From assembly GCA_963828755.1 (NCBI GenBank), contig CAWHFY010000017.1:1-64000 (forward strand): DNA of 64,000 bases. Reading direction: 5' to 3'. Source of the stretch: WHSW01 sp963828755. Lineage in GTDB: Bacteria; Actinomycetota; Thermoleophilia; Solirubrobacterales; 70-9. The notes under the pieces were generated by a model. The model made no database searches. It saw nothing but the letters and a program-made list of their open reading frames with translations, and was not told the origin of the DNA. Numbering within the stretch: position 1 is the stretch's first letter; each line of letters opens with the position of its first letter. Below, piece after piece: positions 44,180-53,520 of the stretch. Made by a program: the position numbers and the translations under genes.

Positions 44180-44377
44180 TCCTCGCCTGCGGGCCTGAAG
44201 CGGCCGCTGACCCTTGCGCATCGCTTGAGGCTAGCCCACGCCCGCACCGCGGGGCCCCTGCAGCTCGCCCACCCAACCAAACCGGCCCCGCGGTGGTCCT
44301 CTTTCGGGCTGTTCAAACGTCCTCCCTCGGCGACACGGTACCGCTTTGCATGGAAAGCGAACCGATCTACTTCGGCT

Positions 44378-45544
44378 TCACTTCGACAGCTTCAGCTTGC
44401 TGACCAACCCGCCGTGGTCGGAAGCGACGACGCCGCCGGCCCCGGTCACGGACGGATCATCACCGGTGACGTATGCACTGATCTGATTTACCTCTGGCTT
44501 GACGAGCACGTGGTCGACCGTGTGATCGAAGCGGTAGGAGCCGATCGCCGACTGGAACACATCGGGGTAGCAGCAGGTCTGCCGCGTTCCCAGGTTCGTC
44601 ATCCCGAAGTCGCCGGTGAGGGCGTTATACGCACCCTCGTCCCCGGGGGTGGTGAACCCGGTGCCAACCCTGTCCAACGGCCCGCCCGAGTTGATGTCGC
44701 CGACCAGGATCAGCTGCTCCTGCGTCTGCAGCGGCCCGCCCGGTGCGAACAGCTCACGCGCCTGTGACTCGCGGATCGACGGTGCGCCAAATGCCTCGAG
44801 GTGGGTGTTGACGAAATGGAATGTCGACTTCTTCATCTGGGCGTCGACCGACACCCAGCCGCGCTTGACGTCGACGGGGATCACCCCGCCGAGAATCACG
44901 TGGTAGAGGTTTTGGAACTGCCCCCTCTGCGGGTTGGAGACCACAATGTCGCTTTGATCGCGGACGAGGATCACGTCACGCATCGTCAAGCGGCCGTCCT
45001 CGTCGGCCCCGCAGATGAACTCGTTGGTCGCGTCGCTTCCGTCGCGATCGGCAGGTAGCTCCTGGTCGAACTCGTCCTGACTCACCGCGACGGAGTAGTC
45101 GGCGCGGTTGGCCTCGAGCTGATCCTGAAGCAGCTGCAAGAAGTCGTAACGGATCGCCGTCGCGGGGGTCGCCGTAAAGTCGGAGCGCTCCTGGTATCTC
45201 CAGAGCGCGACCTCTTGAAGCCCGACCAGATCAGGCTTCGCCTTCGCGATCTCGGCCGCGAGAAGCTTCGCCCTCTCGGGAAAATTGGATGCATCAACAT
45301 CATTGAGGATCTTGCCGCCGGCGTCGATTGCGCCGCAAGTGTTGGGCGCGTTGATCGCCGGACTGAGATCCGCTCCCAAGTAAAGGTTCCGGGACATCAC
45401 CGTGACCGTCGAGCCGTTCGGCGGTGCCGGGGTTTGAGCCGCGCCGCCCGCCGAGGGCGCCAGCAGGCCGAGAACGACCAGTCCGAGCGAGGCCAGCAGG
45501 ATGGTTGGCCGGCGCGGCACGCTCACACCAGTCCGATCGGTCAA
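44378..45544 (-). CDS. Secreted endonuclease/exonuclease/phosphatase-family protein
   Basis: A 388-aa exported protein with signal helix TILLASLGLVVLGLLAPSAG. EEP motifs in order: VMSRNLYLGADL (metal Asn), PDLVGLQEVALWRYQ (metal Glu), FHFVNTHLEAFG (catalytic His), LVGDINSGGPLD (Asp/Asn), FDHTVDHVLV and ASDHGGLVSKL (Asp-His pair). The full set implies an active metal-dependent phosphodiesterase acting on nucleic acid, phospholipid or inositol phosphate outside the cell. Cysteines in TRQTCCYPD are unusual. It has no operon partner. Confidence 0.87.
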   Translation of the reverse strand: MTDRTGVSVPRRPTILLASLGLVVLGLLAPSAGGAAQTPAPPNGSTVTVMSRNLYLGADLSPAINAPNTCGAIDAGGKILNDVDASNFPERAKLLAAEIAKAKPDLVGLQEVALWRYQERSDFTATPATAIRYDFLQLLQDQLEANRADYSVAVSQDEFDQELPADRDGSDATNEFICGADEDGRLTMRDVILVRDQSDIVVSNPQRGQFQNLYHVILGGVIPVDVKRGWVSVDAQMKKSTFHFVNTHLEAFGAPSIRESQARELFAPGGPLQTQEQLILVGDINSGGPLDRVGTGFTTPGDEGAYNALTGDFGMTNLGTRQTCCYPDVFQSAIGSYRFDHTVDHVLVKPEVNQISAYVTGDDPSVTGAGGVVASDHGGLVSKLKLSK

Positions 45545-45658
45545 GGGATTCTCCTCTGATCTGGGTACCGGGGCGGCTTCCCGGCCGCCCCTGGAGAGGA
45601 CCCTAACGATTCATCACGTTTCAGCGGCTGGCGCCGCGCCTCGCGGCGAAGAGTCTCC

Positions 45659-46258
45659 TCAGAGTCCGGCCCGAAACGAGACGTTGCTGAGACTCAAGAA
45701 GCTCTCTCCGCCTCCGAAGACAACTCCGACCTGACCGTCTGGAGTCACCTGGAGATTGGTGGCATCGCCCCCACCTCCGTAGACGATGAAGTAGACGAAC
45801 TCCGCGGGCCGGTAACCGGGAGGCAGTGTGAACACGAAGGCCGCGGAAGGGCCCGAGTGAGAGGCGCTTCCCTGAAGGTGGACGATTCCGTAAGCGTCCT
45901 TGTAGAACGAGAGGCGCTCATCCACCGAGGCGGTCGGCTCCGTCCATCCATTGGTGTACGGCTCCCCGGGCCCGCCGACCACGTGGGCTGCCTCGAGGCC
46001 TGATGGGGCGAACGCATCGGGCCCTTGGCCTTGGAGGGTGTTCGCGTTCGCGGCGTCGGGCACGGTCTCCAGGCTTGACTCTCTGACCTGCTTGCCGGTG
46101 ACGGTGTCTGTCTTCAGGCGGTTTCCGGGCTCAGAGCCCTTCTTTATCTGCTTGCCGTTGATCTGGTTTGCTGCATAAACGGTGCCACCGAGGGCAACGC
46201 ACAGCGCGAGCAGCGCTACGAGCATCGCGGGCGACGGCAGCCGGACTAGCTTCGACAT
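45659..46258 (-). CDS. Secreted protein of the Thermoleophilia 'ALGGTVYAAN' leader type
   Basis: A 199-aa exported protein with a hydrophobic leader MLVALLALCVALGGTVYAAN followed by a short repeat-like strand/turn region (QINGKQIKKGSEPGNRLKTD, TVTGKQVRESSLETV). The C-terminal half (about 95-199) looks like a beta-sandwich or phage tail-type domain ending GGGESFLSLSNVSFRAGL. I recall this leader and the following xGKQIKxGS segment as frequent in Solirubrobacterales/Gaiellales genomes; the function is not known. Confidence 0.7.
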   Translation of the reverse strand: MSKLVRLPSPAMLVALLALCVALGGTVYAANQINGKQIKKGSEPGNRLKTDTVTGKQVRESSLETVPDAANANTLQGQGPDAFAPSGLEAAHVVGGPGEPYTNGWTEPTASVDERLSFYKDAYGIVHLQGSASHSGPSAAFVFTLPPGYRPAEFVYFIVYGGGGDATNLQVTPDGQVGVVFGGGESFLSLSNVSFRAGL

Positions 46259-46531
46259 CGAAACCCTCCTTCACCTGGGACGGGTGCGGCTAGCTCAACG
46301 GAAGAACCCGATCTCTCAACCCTATGCGAGTGCACTGCGGCCGTAAAGCCTTATCGCCGCTGTCTTGTCGCCGCAACGCTTCAAGCCGGTCGCGTGTGCT
46401 CATGGAATCGAATCCTCGCGCACCTTGGCCGAGCGGAGTAGGCGATGTCGCAGGAGAGGCGGCGAATTGACCGGCTGTGCGGCCCCGGATAGGGTCGGCT
46501 CACCTCCACCACTCGGAAAGAGAGGGCCTAC

Positions 46532-46969
46532 ATGCGCAAGGTCATCCTGGCCGCAGGTCTCGCGGCGCTCGGCTCCGCCGCGCTCGCCGTCCCGGCCTTC
46601 GGCTCGTTCGATCACCACTTCACGGTTTTCGAAAACGCGCGCTTCCACATACTGTCGAACGAGCGCGTATTCACGATCAGGGGAGGGCTCTACGATCCAC
46701 TCAATCACGACGACCGGGTCGGTAGTGACCATGCTCGGTGCCAGATCCGGCCACACGAGACGTTGAGGTGTCGGGGGGTCATTCACCTCAACGGTGAGAT
46801 CGGTGGCTCTGGCGACATCAAGTACCGGGGCAACGTTTCCCCCCACGACTCCAGGCTCAACGTCACCGGCGGCTCCGGCGACTTCAATGGGGTCGCCGGA
46901 AAGTGGGTGTTCGAAAACCTGAACGAGTCCGGAACGAAGTCGCTGGATAGGTTCTCCCTCGTCCGCTGA
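46532..46969 (+). CDS. Secreted dirigent/allene-oxide-cyclase-like beta-barrel protein
   Basis: A 145-aa protein. Signal peptide MRKVILAAGLAALGSAALAV with a cleavage-like PAFGS. The mature protein has alternating strands, ending with GGSGDFNGVAGKWVFENLNE and DRFSLVR, which resemble the closing strands of the allene oxide cyclase/dirigent barrel. AGAGAGG lies just upstream of the ATG. Two cysteines (CQIRPHETLRC) may form a disulfide. Monocistronic; role unknown. Confidence 0.65.
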   Translation: MRKVILAAGLAALGSAALAVPAFGSFDHHFTVFENARFHILSNERVFTIRGGLYDPLNHDDRVGSDHARCQIRPHETLRCRGVIHLNGEIGGSGDIKYRGNVSPHDSRLNVTGGSGDFNGVAGKWVFENLNESGTKSLDRFSLVR

Positions 46970-47041
46970 CGGAGTGACATAGAGGCCGAGCGACGGCACA
47001 GGGCGGGGCTCGAAACCTTCGCGCAACCCTGGCCGGGCGGA

Positions 47042-47263
47042 CTACCAGCGCTCGAGGATGCCGGCTGGCCCGTCGTCGCCGACCGACCGCAACAGGACCG
47101 CGACCCTCGAGCGCGAGACATTGGGAGAGGCCCCGGTCAGATCAGCGAATGCGTCGATCAGATCGGCGCCGAGCTCGAGCCCGACCTGGGGATGCCTCGC
47201 AAGCCAGAAGCCAATCCAGCGGACCAGGGCGCGTTCGTAACGACTGTCTCGCTCGTCGCCCAT
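47042..47263 (-). CDS. Small hypothetical protein
   Basis: 73 aa from the ATG at 47263 (another ATG at 47266): MGDERDSRYERALVRWIGFW... ending VGDDGPAGILERW. It looks helical, with an amphipathic centre (LELGADLIDAFADLTG). A longer upstream reading would cross the terminator hairpin at 47289-47308, so the short form is preferred. No family recognised; coding status is uncertain. Confidence 0.4.
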   Translation of the reverse strand: MGDERDSRYERALVRWIGFWLARHPQVGLELGADLIDAFADLTGASPNVSRSRVAVLLRSVGDDGPAGILERW

Positions 47264-47288
47264 CATCAGGGCGGCGCGCGAGGCTGAG

Positions 47289-47308
47289 AACCGCTTGCCT
47301 AAGCGGTT
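47289..47308 (-). terminator. Terminator hairpin of the cytochrome oxidase operon
   Basis: AACCGCTT-GCCT-AAGCGGTT, an 8-bp perfect stem with a 4-nt loop, lies directly after the ctaE stop (47310) on the minus strand. No U-tract follows. Confidence 0.65.
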
Positions 47309-47309
47309 T

Positions 47310-47948
47310 CTAGAGGAGATATACGGCTGTGAAGACAATCAGCCACATCACGTCGACGAAGTGCCAGTAGATGCCCGGCACCTCCACCCCGAGGTGGTCC
47401 TTGGCCTCGGGGCCGAAGTGACCGCGCCAGGCGCGGATGTTGGCGAACGAGAGCAGCACCAGCCCGACGAAGACGTGGGCTCCGTGAAGGCCGGTGAGGC
47501 CGTAGAAGATCGAGCCGAAGGCGCCGTCGCGGGCGCTGAAGCCGACGTGGATGTACTCGTTGATCTGGATGAAGAGGAAGGTCGCGCCGAGGAGCCAGGT
47601 GAGCGCCAGCCCCATCTTCATGCCGTTGCGGTTACCCCGGCGCACCGACTCGAGCGCCCAGTGGACCGTGAAGCTGGACGAGACCAGGATCGCCGTGTTG
47701 ACCGCGGCGACCGAGACCGGGAGGTCGAAGCCCTCCGGCGGCCACGGGCCCTCGTTGGAGACGACGCGGAGGAAGAAGTACGAGGCGAAGAACGCCCCGA
47801 ACAGCATGATCTCCGAGATGATGAAGAGCAGGATGCCGAGCGTCTGGCGGTCGATCCGCGAGCTCTGATGGGCCTCGGGCGGACCGTGGTGCTCGTGCTC
47901 GTGGGCGCCGGAGGAGGAGCCCGGAACCGGAATCGAAGCGGATTCCAT
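47310..47948 (-). CDS. ctaE: Cytochrome c oxidase subunit III
   Basis: A 212-aa membrane protein. The ATG at 47948 gives MESASIPVPGSSSGAHEHEH, and the His-rich N-terminus precedes five helices. Subunit III motifs: LGILLFIISEIMLFGAFFAS, NEYIHVGFSARDGAFGSIFY, GLTGLHGAHVFVGLVLLSFA and PGIYWHFVDVMWLIVFTAVY. It overlaps the universal-stress-like gene by 3-4 nt and is the last gene of the operon, with a terminator right after. Structural subunit supporting proton uptake and stability of the oxidase. Confidence 0.93.
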   Translation of the reverse strand: MESASIPVPGSSSGAHEHEHHGPPEAHQSSRIDRQTLGILLFIISEIMLFGAFFASYFFLRVVSNEGPWPPEGFDLPVSVAAVNTAILVSSSFTVHWALESVRRGNRNGMKMGLALTWLLGATFLFIQINEYIHVGFSARDGAFGSIFYGLTGLHGAHVFVGLVLLSFANIRAWRGHFGPEAKDHLGVEVPGIYWHFVDVMWLIVFTAVYLL

Positions 47949-48871
47949 CAGGCCGGAACCTCCGTGGAGTCGTTGCTCGTTGCTCGTTGTTCGGCCGCCC
48001 CACGGGCCTCGTAGTGCTCGACCGGGAGGTCGGTGACCTCCTTGACGCGGTCGATCAGGCCCTCCTCGACCCACTTCGACTGCTGGCCGGCCAGGGTCGA
48101 GATCAGGATCTCGTCGATCCGGTAGTGGTCGATCGCGTTGGTGATCGCCGCGAACGGCTCCGGGCTCATCGGCTGGCCCGTAGCGTCGATGTCATCGCGG
48201 TAGAGCTCGGCGAGGGTCGCCGCGAGCCGCTCGCACACCTGCTCGCGGCTGAGATCGCCCGAGCGCGGGCAGATCACCGTGTAGCGGTGCGGCTTCTCGG
48301 CGGCGCGCTCCTTGAGGCGCGCGACCAGGTCGGGGCTGTTGATCGTCTGCGTGCCGACCACCAGGGTGTGGACGACGTCCCAGCGCACCGCGTCGTCGTC
48401 GACGCGGACCGGGATGTGGGTGACCGGGACCTCGATGTTGGCTTTCGCCCACTCGACAAGGTCCTTGCGCGTGAGCCCAAAGCGGGTCTCGTAGAGGGCG
48501 GAGAGCAGCACCTCGTCGGGCTGGAAGGCGCGGACGGCATCATCGAGGGCGAGCGAGGGCAGCGGATCCATGACCGCGCCCACAGCCTCGATCCCGAACG
48601 CCTCGAGCACCCGCTGCGTCACCTCGACCCGGCTCTGGGCGGCGTCGCGGATCTCGTCACGATCGACGATCTGGCCGACGGTCGGCAGGTTCTGCGGCGC
48701 CGCGACGGCGACGTGATCGGCGCCCGCCTCGACCCGGTCGCGGACGGCCTGGAGCAGCTTGCGCCCGCCGGCGACCTCGTTCACGAACGCGAGCACGGTG
48801 CCGCCATCGGACCAGTCGACCGAGCTGGTCGGGTCGTCGACGGGATAGTCGGCGTGTTCGGCGTCGGTCAC
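47948..48871 (-). CDS. Universal-stress-like (Usp/HUP-type) protein inside the oxidase operon
   Basis: A 307-aa soluble protein with two alpha/beta halves: N-terminal GGTVLAFVNEVAGGRKLLQA with RFGLTRKDLVEWAKANIEVP and PVTHIPV, and C-terminal PHRYTVICPRSGDLSREQVC with DEILISTLAGQQSKWVEEGL and LPVEHYEA. Each half resembles a Usp/nucleotide-binding fold; no ATP-binding G-x2-G-x9-G is clear. It overlaps ctaD (4 nt) and ctaE. Its place between subunits I and III suggests a regulatory or assembly link to respiration; inference only. Confidence 0.7.
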   Translation of the reverse strand: MTDAEHADYPVDDPTSSVDWSDGGTVLAFVNEVAGGRKLLQAVRDRVEAGADHVAVAAPQNLPTVGQIVDRDEIRDAAQSRVEVTQRVLEAFGIEAVGAVMDPLPSLALDDAVRAFQPDEVLLSALYETRFGLTRKDLVEWAKANIEVPVTHIPVRVDDDAVRWDVVHTLVVGTQTINSPDLVARLKERAAEKPHRYTVICPRSGDLSREQVCERLAATLAELYRDDIDATGQPMSPEPFAAITNAIDHYRIDEILISTLAGQQSKWVEEGLIDRVKEVTDLPVEHYEARGAAEQRATSNDSTEVPA

Positions 48872-50802
48872 GGACTACTCCCTGCGGTCTCGGTCCCGGC
48901 ACCTGCCCCGACCGTCGCCGGCTCGTGCTCGCGCACTTCGGCCTCGGACGGGCCCATGATCGCGTGGCGCGCGCCCGGGACGCCGAACTCGTACGGGCCG
49001 CCGACCACGCGCGGGATCTCGTCGAAGTTGAAGACTGGCGGCGGCGAGGAGACCTGCCACTCGATCGTCTTCGCCCGCCACGGGTTCGCGGTCGCCTTCG
49101 GCCCCCACTTCCAGCTCACGGCCATGTTGTAGAGGAAGATCAGCTGCGCGATCCCGAGCACGAACGAGGAGATCGAGATCACGAGGTTCCAATCGCCGAA
49201 CTGGGCGGCGTAGTCGGCCACTCGGCGCGGCATGCCCTCCATCCCGATCCAGTGCATCGGGATGAACGTGCCGAGCATCCCGATCAGGGTGAGGTAGAAG
49301 TGCGCGCGCCCGAGCCGCTCGTCGTACATGCGCCCAGTCATCTTCGGGAACCAGTGATAGATCCCGGAGAAGATCGTGAACACCGAGCCGCCGAACAGCA
49401 CGAAGTGGATGTGGGCGACGATGAAGTAGGTGTCGGAGACGTGGATGTCGATCGGCACCATGCCGAGCATCACCCCGGAGATCCCGCCGATCACGAACGT
49501 GACGATGAACCCGAGGCTGAACAGCATCGCGGTCGATTTGAGGTGGATCTTTCCGTCGAAGAGGGTCGCCAGCCAGGAGAAGATCTTGATCCCGGTCGGG
49601 ACCGCGATCAGCAGCGTGGTGATCATCATCGGCACGCGCAGCCAGCTGAACATCCCGCTGACGAACATGTGGTGTGCCCACACGGTGTAGGACAGGACGA
49701 CGATCCCAAGCAGCGCCAGCGCCATCAACCGGTAGCCGAAGATCGGTTTGCGGGCGTGGGTGGAGATCACCTCGGAGACGATCCCGAACCCGGGCAACAT
49801 CATGATGTAGACGGCCGGGTGCGAGTAGAACCAGAAGATGTGCTGGTAGCTGAGCACGTCGCCGCCGAACGTCTCCTGGAAGAAGTTGGTGTTCAGGGCG
49901 CGGTCGAAGAGGACCATGAACTGGACGCCGGCGATGAACGGCGTCGCCGCCACCACGAGCAGCGAGGTCGAGAGGTTCGCCCAGACCAGCAGCGGCATGC
50001 GCCAGAAGGTCATTCCGGGCGCACGCATGGTGATGATCGTGACCAGGAAGTTGAGTGCGGTCGCGATCGATGAGGCGCCTGCGAACTGCACTCCGAGGTT
50101 GAAGAACGACTGCCCGAGCGGGGCCCCGGTGGAGAGCGGCGCGTAGCCCGTCCAGCCGGCGTCGAAGGCGCCGCCGGGGACGAGGAAGCTGGCCAGGAAC
50201 AGGAGTCCGGCCATCGGCAGCATCCAGAAGGAGAGGGCGTTGAGCCGCGGGAACGCCATGTCCGGCGCGCCGATCATCAGCGGCAGCACGTAGTTGGCAA
50301 TCCCGGCGAAGATCGGGATCACGAAGACGAAGATCATCAGCGCCGCGTGGGTCGAGAAAAGGCCGTTGTAGAGACCCGGGTCGACGATCTGCGTGCCCGG
50401 CTGGGCAAGCTCGGCGCGGATCAGCATCGCGACGAGGCCACCGCAGAGGAAGAAGAAGAAGGTGGTGACGATGTACTGGATCCCGATCACCTTGTGATCG
50501 GTGTTGAACTTGAAGTAGTCGCGCCACGACTTGGCCCCGTGCTGGGAGTGGTCGTCGGGCACGGTCGGGGCGCCGATCGCCCAGCGGAACCAGTAGTCGA
50601 AGGCCCCGAGCCCGATCAGGAAGCCCAGTGGGCCGGTGATCGCCGGAACGATCAGGTGCGGGTAGCCGGTCTGTTCGGTCTGGAAGATCTCAAGCCCGGA
50701 GATCGCGCGCAGCGCAACGACGAGCCCGAAACCGAAGCCGGCGCCGATGATGAACCCGAGGCCCGCCCGGATCAGACCTGGTGACTTCACTGCCGCTGCC
50801 AA
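48868..50802 (-). CDS. ctaD: Cytochrome c oxidase subunit I (canonical aa3-type)
   Basis: A 644-aa protein with a two-helix N-terminal extension (about 1-75) before the 12-helix core. All ligands are present: heme a His in FSTHAALMIFVFVIP; CuB His-Tyr in FWFYSHPAVYIMMLPG; CuB His-His in VWAHHMFVSG; heme His pair in SDTYFIVAHIHFVLFGG; K-channel PTGIKIF; D-channel Asp in GAPDMAFPRLN. YSHPAVY without the Glu indicates the A2-type proton path. It couples cytochrome c oxidation to oxygen reduction and proton pumping. It lies 18 nt after ctaC. It contrasts with the ligandless paralogue at 34701-36558. Confidence 0.95.
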   Translation of the reverse strand: MAAAVKSPGLIRAGLGFIIGAGFGFGLVVALRAISGLEIFQTEQTGYPHLIVPAITGPLGFLIGLGAFDYWFRWAIGAPTVPDDHSQHGAKSWRDYFKFNTDHKVIGIQYIVTTFFFFLCGGLVAMLIRAELAQPGTQIVDPGLYNGLFSTHAALMIFVFVIPIFAGIANYVLPLMIGAPDMAFPRLNALSFWMLPMAGLLFLASFLVPGGAFDAGWTGYAPLSTGAPLGQSFFNLGVQFAGASSIATALNFLVTIITMRAPGMTFWRMPLLVWANLSTSLLVVAATPFIAGVQFMVLFDRALNTNFFQETFGGDVLSYQHIFWFYSHPAVYIMMLPGFGIVSEVISTHARKPIFGYRLMALALLGIVVLSYTVWAHHMFVSGMFSWLRVPMMITTLLIAVPTGIKIFSWLATLFDGKIHLKSTAMLFSLGFIVTFVIGGISGVMLGMVPIDIHVSDTYFIVAHIHFVLFGGSVFTIFSGIYHWFPKMTGRMYDERLGRAHFYLTLIGMLGTFIPMHWIGMEGMPRRVADYAAQFGDWNLVISISSFVLGIAQLIFLYNMAVSWKWGPKATANPWRAKTIEWQVSSPPPVFNFDEIPRVVGGPYEFGVPGARHAIMGPSEAEVREHEPATVGAGAGTETAGSSP

Positions 50803-50820
50803 CGCCTTACCTCCTCAAGC

Positions 50821-51624
50821 CTATGTCCCGCCGGACGATGCCGCGGACCCGCCGCCCGCGGTCGCCGACTGCGCTTTCGCCTGCTCGGCGAGCCAGGCCT
50901 CGAACTCCTGTTGTGACTCGACCACCACGGGGGCCCGCATGGTCGCGTGGCCGGTGCCGCAGAGCTCCGTGCAGACGAGGCTGAAGCTGCCCTCTTGGTC
51001 CGGGGTGACGACGAACTGGTTGTCGATCCCCTCCGCCTCCGGGTCCTCGGCCGGGACCGCGTCGCGCTTGATCCCCCACTCGGGCACCCAGAAGGAGTGG
51101 AGGACGTCGAGCGCCGTCATCGTCACTTCGAGCTGGCGGTCGACCGGGACGTGGAGCTCGCTGGTCGTCACCGGGGTCGCGTTATCGCCCGTGCCTACCA
51201 TTTGCTCGGGGTATTCGAAGGTCCACTTGAACTGCTGGCCGGTCACCGTGACCGGCATCGCATCCGGCTCCTTGGCCTCGATGTCGTCGAGCACGACCCA
51301 GCTGTAGCCGGCGCCGAACAGGACGATGATCGTCGGGATCACGGTCCAGGCGATCTCGAGCTTGGTGTTGCCGTGGATCGGCTTCCCGTCGCCTTCGTCG
51401 CCCGGCTTGACGCGGAACTTCCAGATCGCGTAGCCGAACATCACGCACACGATCGAGAAGACGAACGACGAGAGCACGACCATGACGTTGAAGAGCGTGT
51501 CGATCGGGCCACGCTGCTCGGAGGCTGCGTCGCCGAACCAGTTGAACTGGAGCAGGATCACGGACATCACTGCCCCGATCACGATCATCGCGGCGACAAG
51601 CCGCACATAGGTCACCCGGGTCAC
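50821..51624 (-). CDS. ctaC: Cytochrome c oxidase subunit II (CuA-containing)
   Basis: A 267-aa protein from the GTG at 51624. Two helices (about 8-25, 42-66) anchor the CuA domain; conserved WTVIPTIIVLFGAGYSWVVL and GQQFKWTFEYPEQMVG follow. The CuA site is complete: His in LDVLHSFWVPEWGIKRD and CTELCGTGHATM. It therefore accepts electrons from a c-type cytochrome. No fused cytochrome domain is present. First gene of the ctaC-ctaD-usp-ctaE operon. Confidence 0.94.
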   Translation of the reverse strand: MTRVTYVRLVAAMIVIGAVMSVILLQFNWFGDAASEQRGPIDTLFNVMVVLSSFVFSIVCVMFGYAIWKFRVKPGDEGDGKPIHGNTKLEIAWTVIPTIIVLFGAGYSWVVLDDIEAKEPDAMPVTVTGQQFKWTFEYPEQMVGTGDNATPVTTSELHVPVDRQLEVTMTALDVLHSFWVPEWGIKRDAVPAEDPEAEGIDNQFVVTPDQEGSFSLVCTELCGTGHATMRAPVVVESQQEFEAWLAEQAKAQSATAGGGSAASSGGT

Positions 51625-51691
51625 TGCGCGCCGATTCTATTGATCGGGGAGGCTGGGCTGTACGCACGTTCTCGAGCTAGTCGCATGCGTC

Positions 51692-53197
51692 TCAATCCCC
51701 CACCGGCCGCGGCAGCCGGTCGAGGCGCCCGGCGGCGGCATCGAGGACGCCGTCGGCCACTCCCGCCCAGCTCCAGAGACGGTCGACGGTGGCCCTGAGC
51801 GCGGCACCGACCGTCTCGCGCTCGCCTGGTTCGAGCATCAGCCAGGCGTCGATCCGGGCCGCGATCGCCGTGACGGCGTCCTCGTCGAGGTCGAATGAGA
51901 CGAGGCCGGAGATCCGCTCGGGAAGGTCCGCGGCGAGAGCCGAGCTGACCTCGGCGGCGCCCGAGTGTGCGGCCGACACCGGCAGCGCGCCGGCCGCCGC
52001 CGCCTCCGCGGCGACCATCCCGAACGCCTCGGGGAAGGTGCTTGGGAAGACGAGGGCCTCAGAGCAGGCCACCGGGGTCGCGACCTCGCCGTGCTCGAGG
52101 CGGCCGGCGAAGTGGACGCTGCCGGCTGCCGCGCGCGCGAGCTCGGCGTAGTCGGCCGGCGCGCGGTCGAGGAAGGCCGAGAGGAAGCGGAGGCGCTCCG
52201 CCTCGCCCCCCTCGAGCCCTCGCCCGGCGGCGGCGAGCTCGCGCAGCGGCCCGAGGTCGCCGGCGGCGAGCCCGGCCTCGACCTCGCGGAGCGTGCGCTC
52301 GGCAGCGCCGAAGCCGACCACGAGCAGCCGAGCGTCCGGGTGCCGGGCGTGGACCAGCGGCCAGGCCGCGAGCAGCAGGTCGATCCCCTTCGACACGATC
52401 AGCTTGCCGACGAAGATGACGCGGGGGCCCCGGGCCTCGGCGTACCAGTCGATCGCTTCCGCCGCTGCCTGAGCATCTCGGTCCCACGATGAGCCCGCCT
52501 CGGGACTCGGCGCGGGTTCGGGCGCCGTCGCGCGGAGCGCTTGGGCGAGCGATTCGAGGGCGACCGGGCGCTCGGATCGGGGGATCGGGGAGAAGGTGTC
52601 GACGTCCACCCCGGGTGGGCCGAGCCGGACCTTCGCGTTGGTCTCCGGGTCGTCGACCGCGAGCCGCAGGCGGGCGGCGATGTGAGAGGACCCGACCAGG
52701 ATCCCGGCGGCGCCGGCGACCGCCTCCTCCGCGAAGGGGTGGAAGCGGTCGAGCTCGGGCAGCACCGTGTAGGAGAGGTCGGAGCCGTGGACCTTGAGCG
52801 CGTAGCGGAGCCCGGCGCGGGCGAGGATCACCGGGCCCATCACCAGATGGTTGGCGAGCGCCGCGTCGACGCCGCCGAGCGACTCGACCACCCCGGTAAC
52901 TGCGGTCAGATTGGCGTCGAGGTAGCGATCGAGTTCGGCGTCGCTGAGCTCGGCGAAGGTCTTCACCTCGAAACCCTCGTAGCGATCGCGCACATAGACC
53001 GGTAAGAGGCCGCCGATCTCGGGGTTGTGGACCGTCACTGAGCCGGGCGCGCCGGCGCCGAGGTCGGGTGGCTCGCGGTCCTGACAGATCAGGTGGACCT
53101 CGTGGCCGGCAAGCGCGAGCGCGCGAGCGAGGCTGGCGTTGTAGACGTTCGAGCCGGTCCCGCGCAGCAGGTAGCCGTGGAAGATCAGAACCTTCAC
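51692..53197 (-). CDS. Glycosyltransferase family 4 (GT-B)
   Basis: A 501-aa GT-B enzyme. The N-terminal domain begins MKVLIFHGYLLRGTGSNVYN, the donor-side domain has GPRVIFVGKLIVSKGIDLLL and the E-x7-E motif in FPEAFGMVAAEAAAAG. The KGIDLLL and SEALVFPSTFPE segments are typical of family 4. A Glu/Ala/Pro-rich insert at about 215-250 interrupts the two domains. It transfers a nucleotide-sugar to an unknown acceptor, perhaps a lipid or small molecule. No operon partner. Confidence 0.87.
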   Translation of the reverse strand: MKVLIFHGYLLRGTGSNVYNASLARALALAGHEVHLICQDREPPDLGAGAPGSVTVHNPEIGGLLPVYVRDRYEGFEVKTFAELSDAELDRYLDANLTAVTGVVESLGGVDAALANHLVMGPVILARAGLRYALKVHGSDLSYTVLPELDRFHPFAEEAVAGAAGILVGSSHIAARLRLAVDDPETNAKVRLGPPGVDVDTFSPIPRSERPVALESLAQALRATAPEPAPSPEAGSSWDRDAQAAAEAIDWYAEARGPRVIFVGKLIVSKGIDLLLAAWPLVHARHPDARLLVVGFGAAERTLREVEAGLAAGDLGPLRELAAAGRGLEGGEAERLRFLSAFLDRAPADYAELARAAAGSVHFAGRLEHGEVATPVACSEALVFPSTFPEAFGMVAAEAAAAGALPVSAAHSGAAEVSSALAADLPERISGLVSFDLDEDAVTAIAARIDAWLMLEPGERETVGAALRATVDRLWSWAGVADGVLDAAAGRLDRLPRPVGD

Positions 53198-53250
53198 CGC
53201 GCCAGCCTACGCAGCGCGACGGCGGGGCCAGCGGATACATTTCACGACCG

Positions 53251-53520
53251 ATGCAGAACCCACGCCAGATCTACCGCCTGCGCGCGCGCGCCTCCGGCCG
53301 CGAGGCGCTCGCCCCGGCCGAGCCGGGCGGCGTCTACCTCGACCGCGAGACCGGCGAGGAGATGGAGCCGGTGACCAAGGTGCTACCGCTGGCCCCTTCG
53401 GACTCGGCGCTGCTGCGGACCCCGGCCAACCTGCGAGCGTGCCGGCGCTGCGATCAGCTGATCGGCGTCGACGTCAGCGACTGCCCGTACTGCGGACTGC
53501 GCCAGCCTCCGCTCGCGTGA
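53251..53520 (+). CDS. Zinc-ribbon protein
   Basis: An 89-aa protein. The C-terminal CRRCDQLIGVDVSDCPYCGL carries two CxxC knuckles that would bind one zinc. The N-terminal part (RARASGREALAPAEPGGVYL) has no recognised fold. The stop overlaps the GTG of the following lipoprotein gene by 4 nt. Possibly a rubredoxin-like or nucleic-acid-binding module; function unknown. Confidence 0.7.
   Translation: MQNPRQIYRLRARASGREALAPAEPGGVYLDRETGEEMEPVTKVLPLAPSDSALLRTPANLRACRRCDQLIGVDVSDCPYCGLRQPPLA

Noticed and set aside
44342..44359. Small hairpin (CGCTTT/AAAGCG) downstream of the secreted nuclease gene
   Set aside because: Only six base pairs with a six-base loop and no U-tract; too weak to call a terminator.
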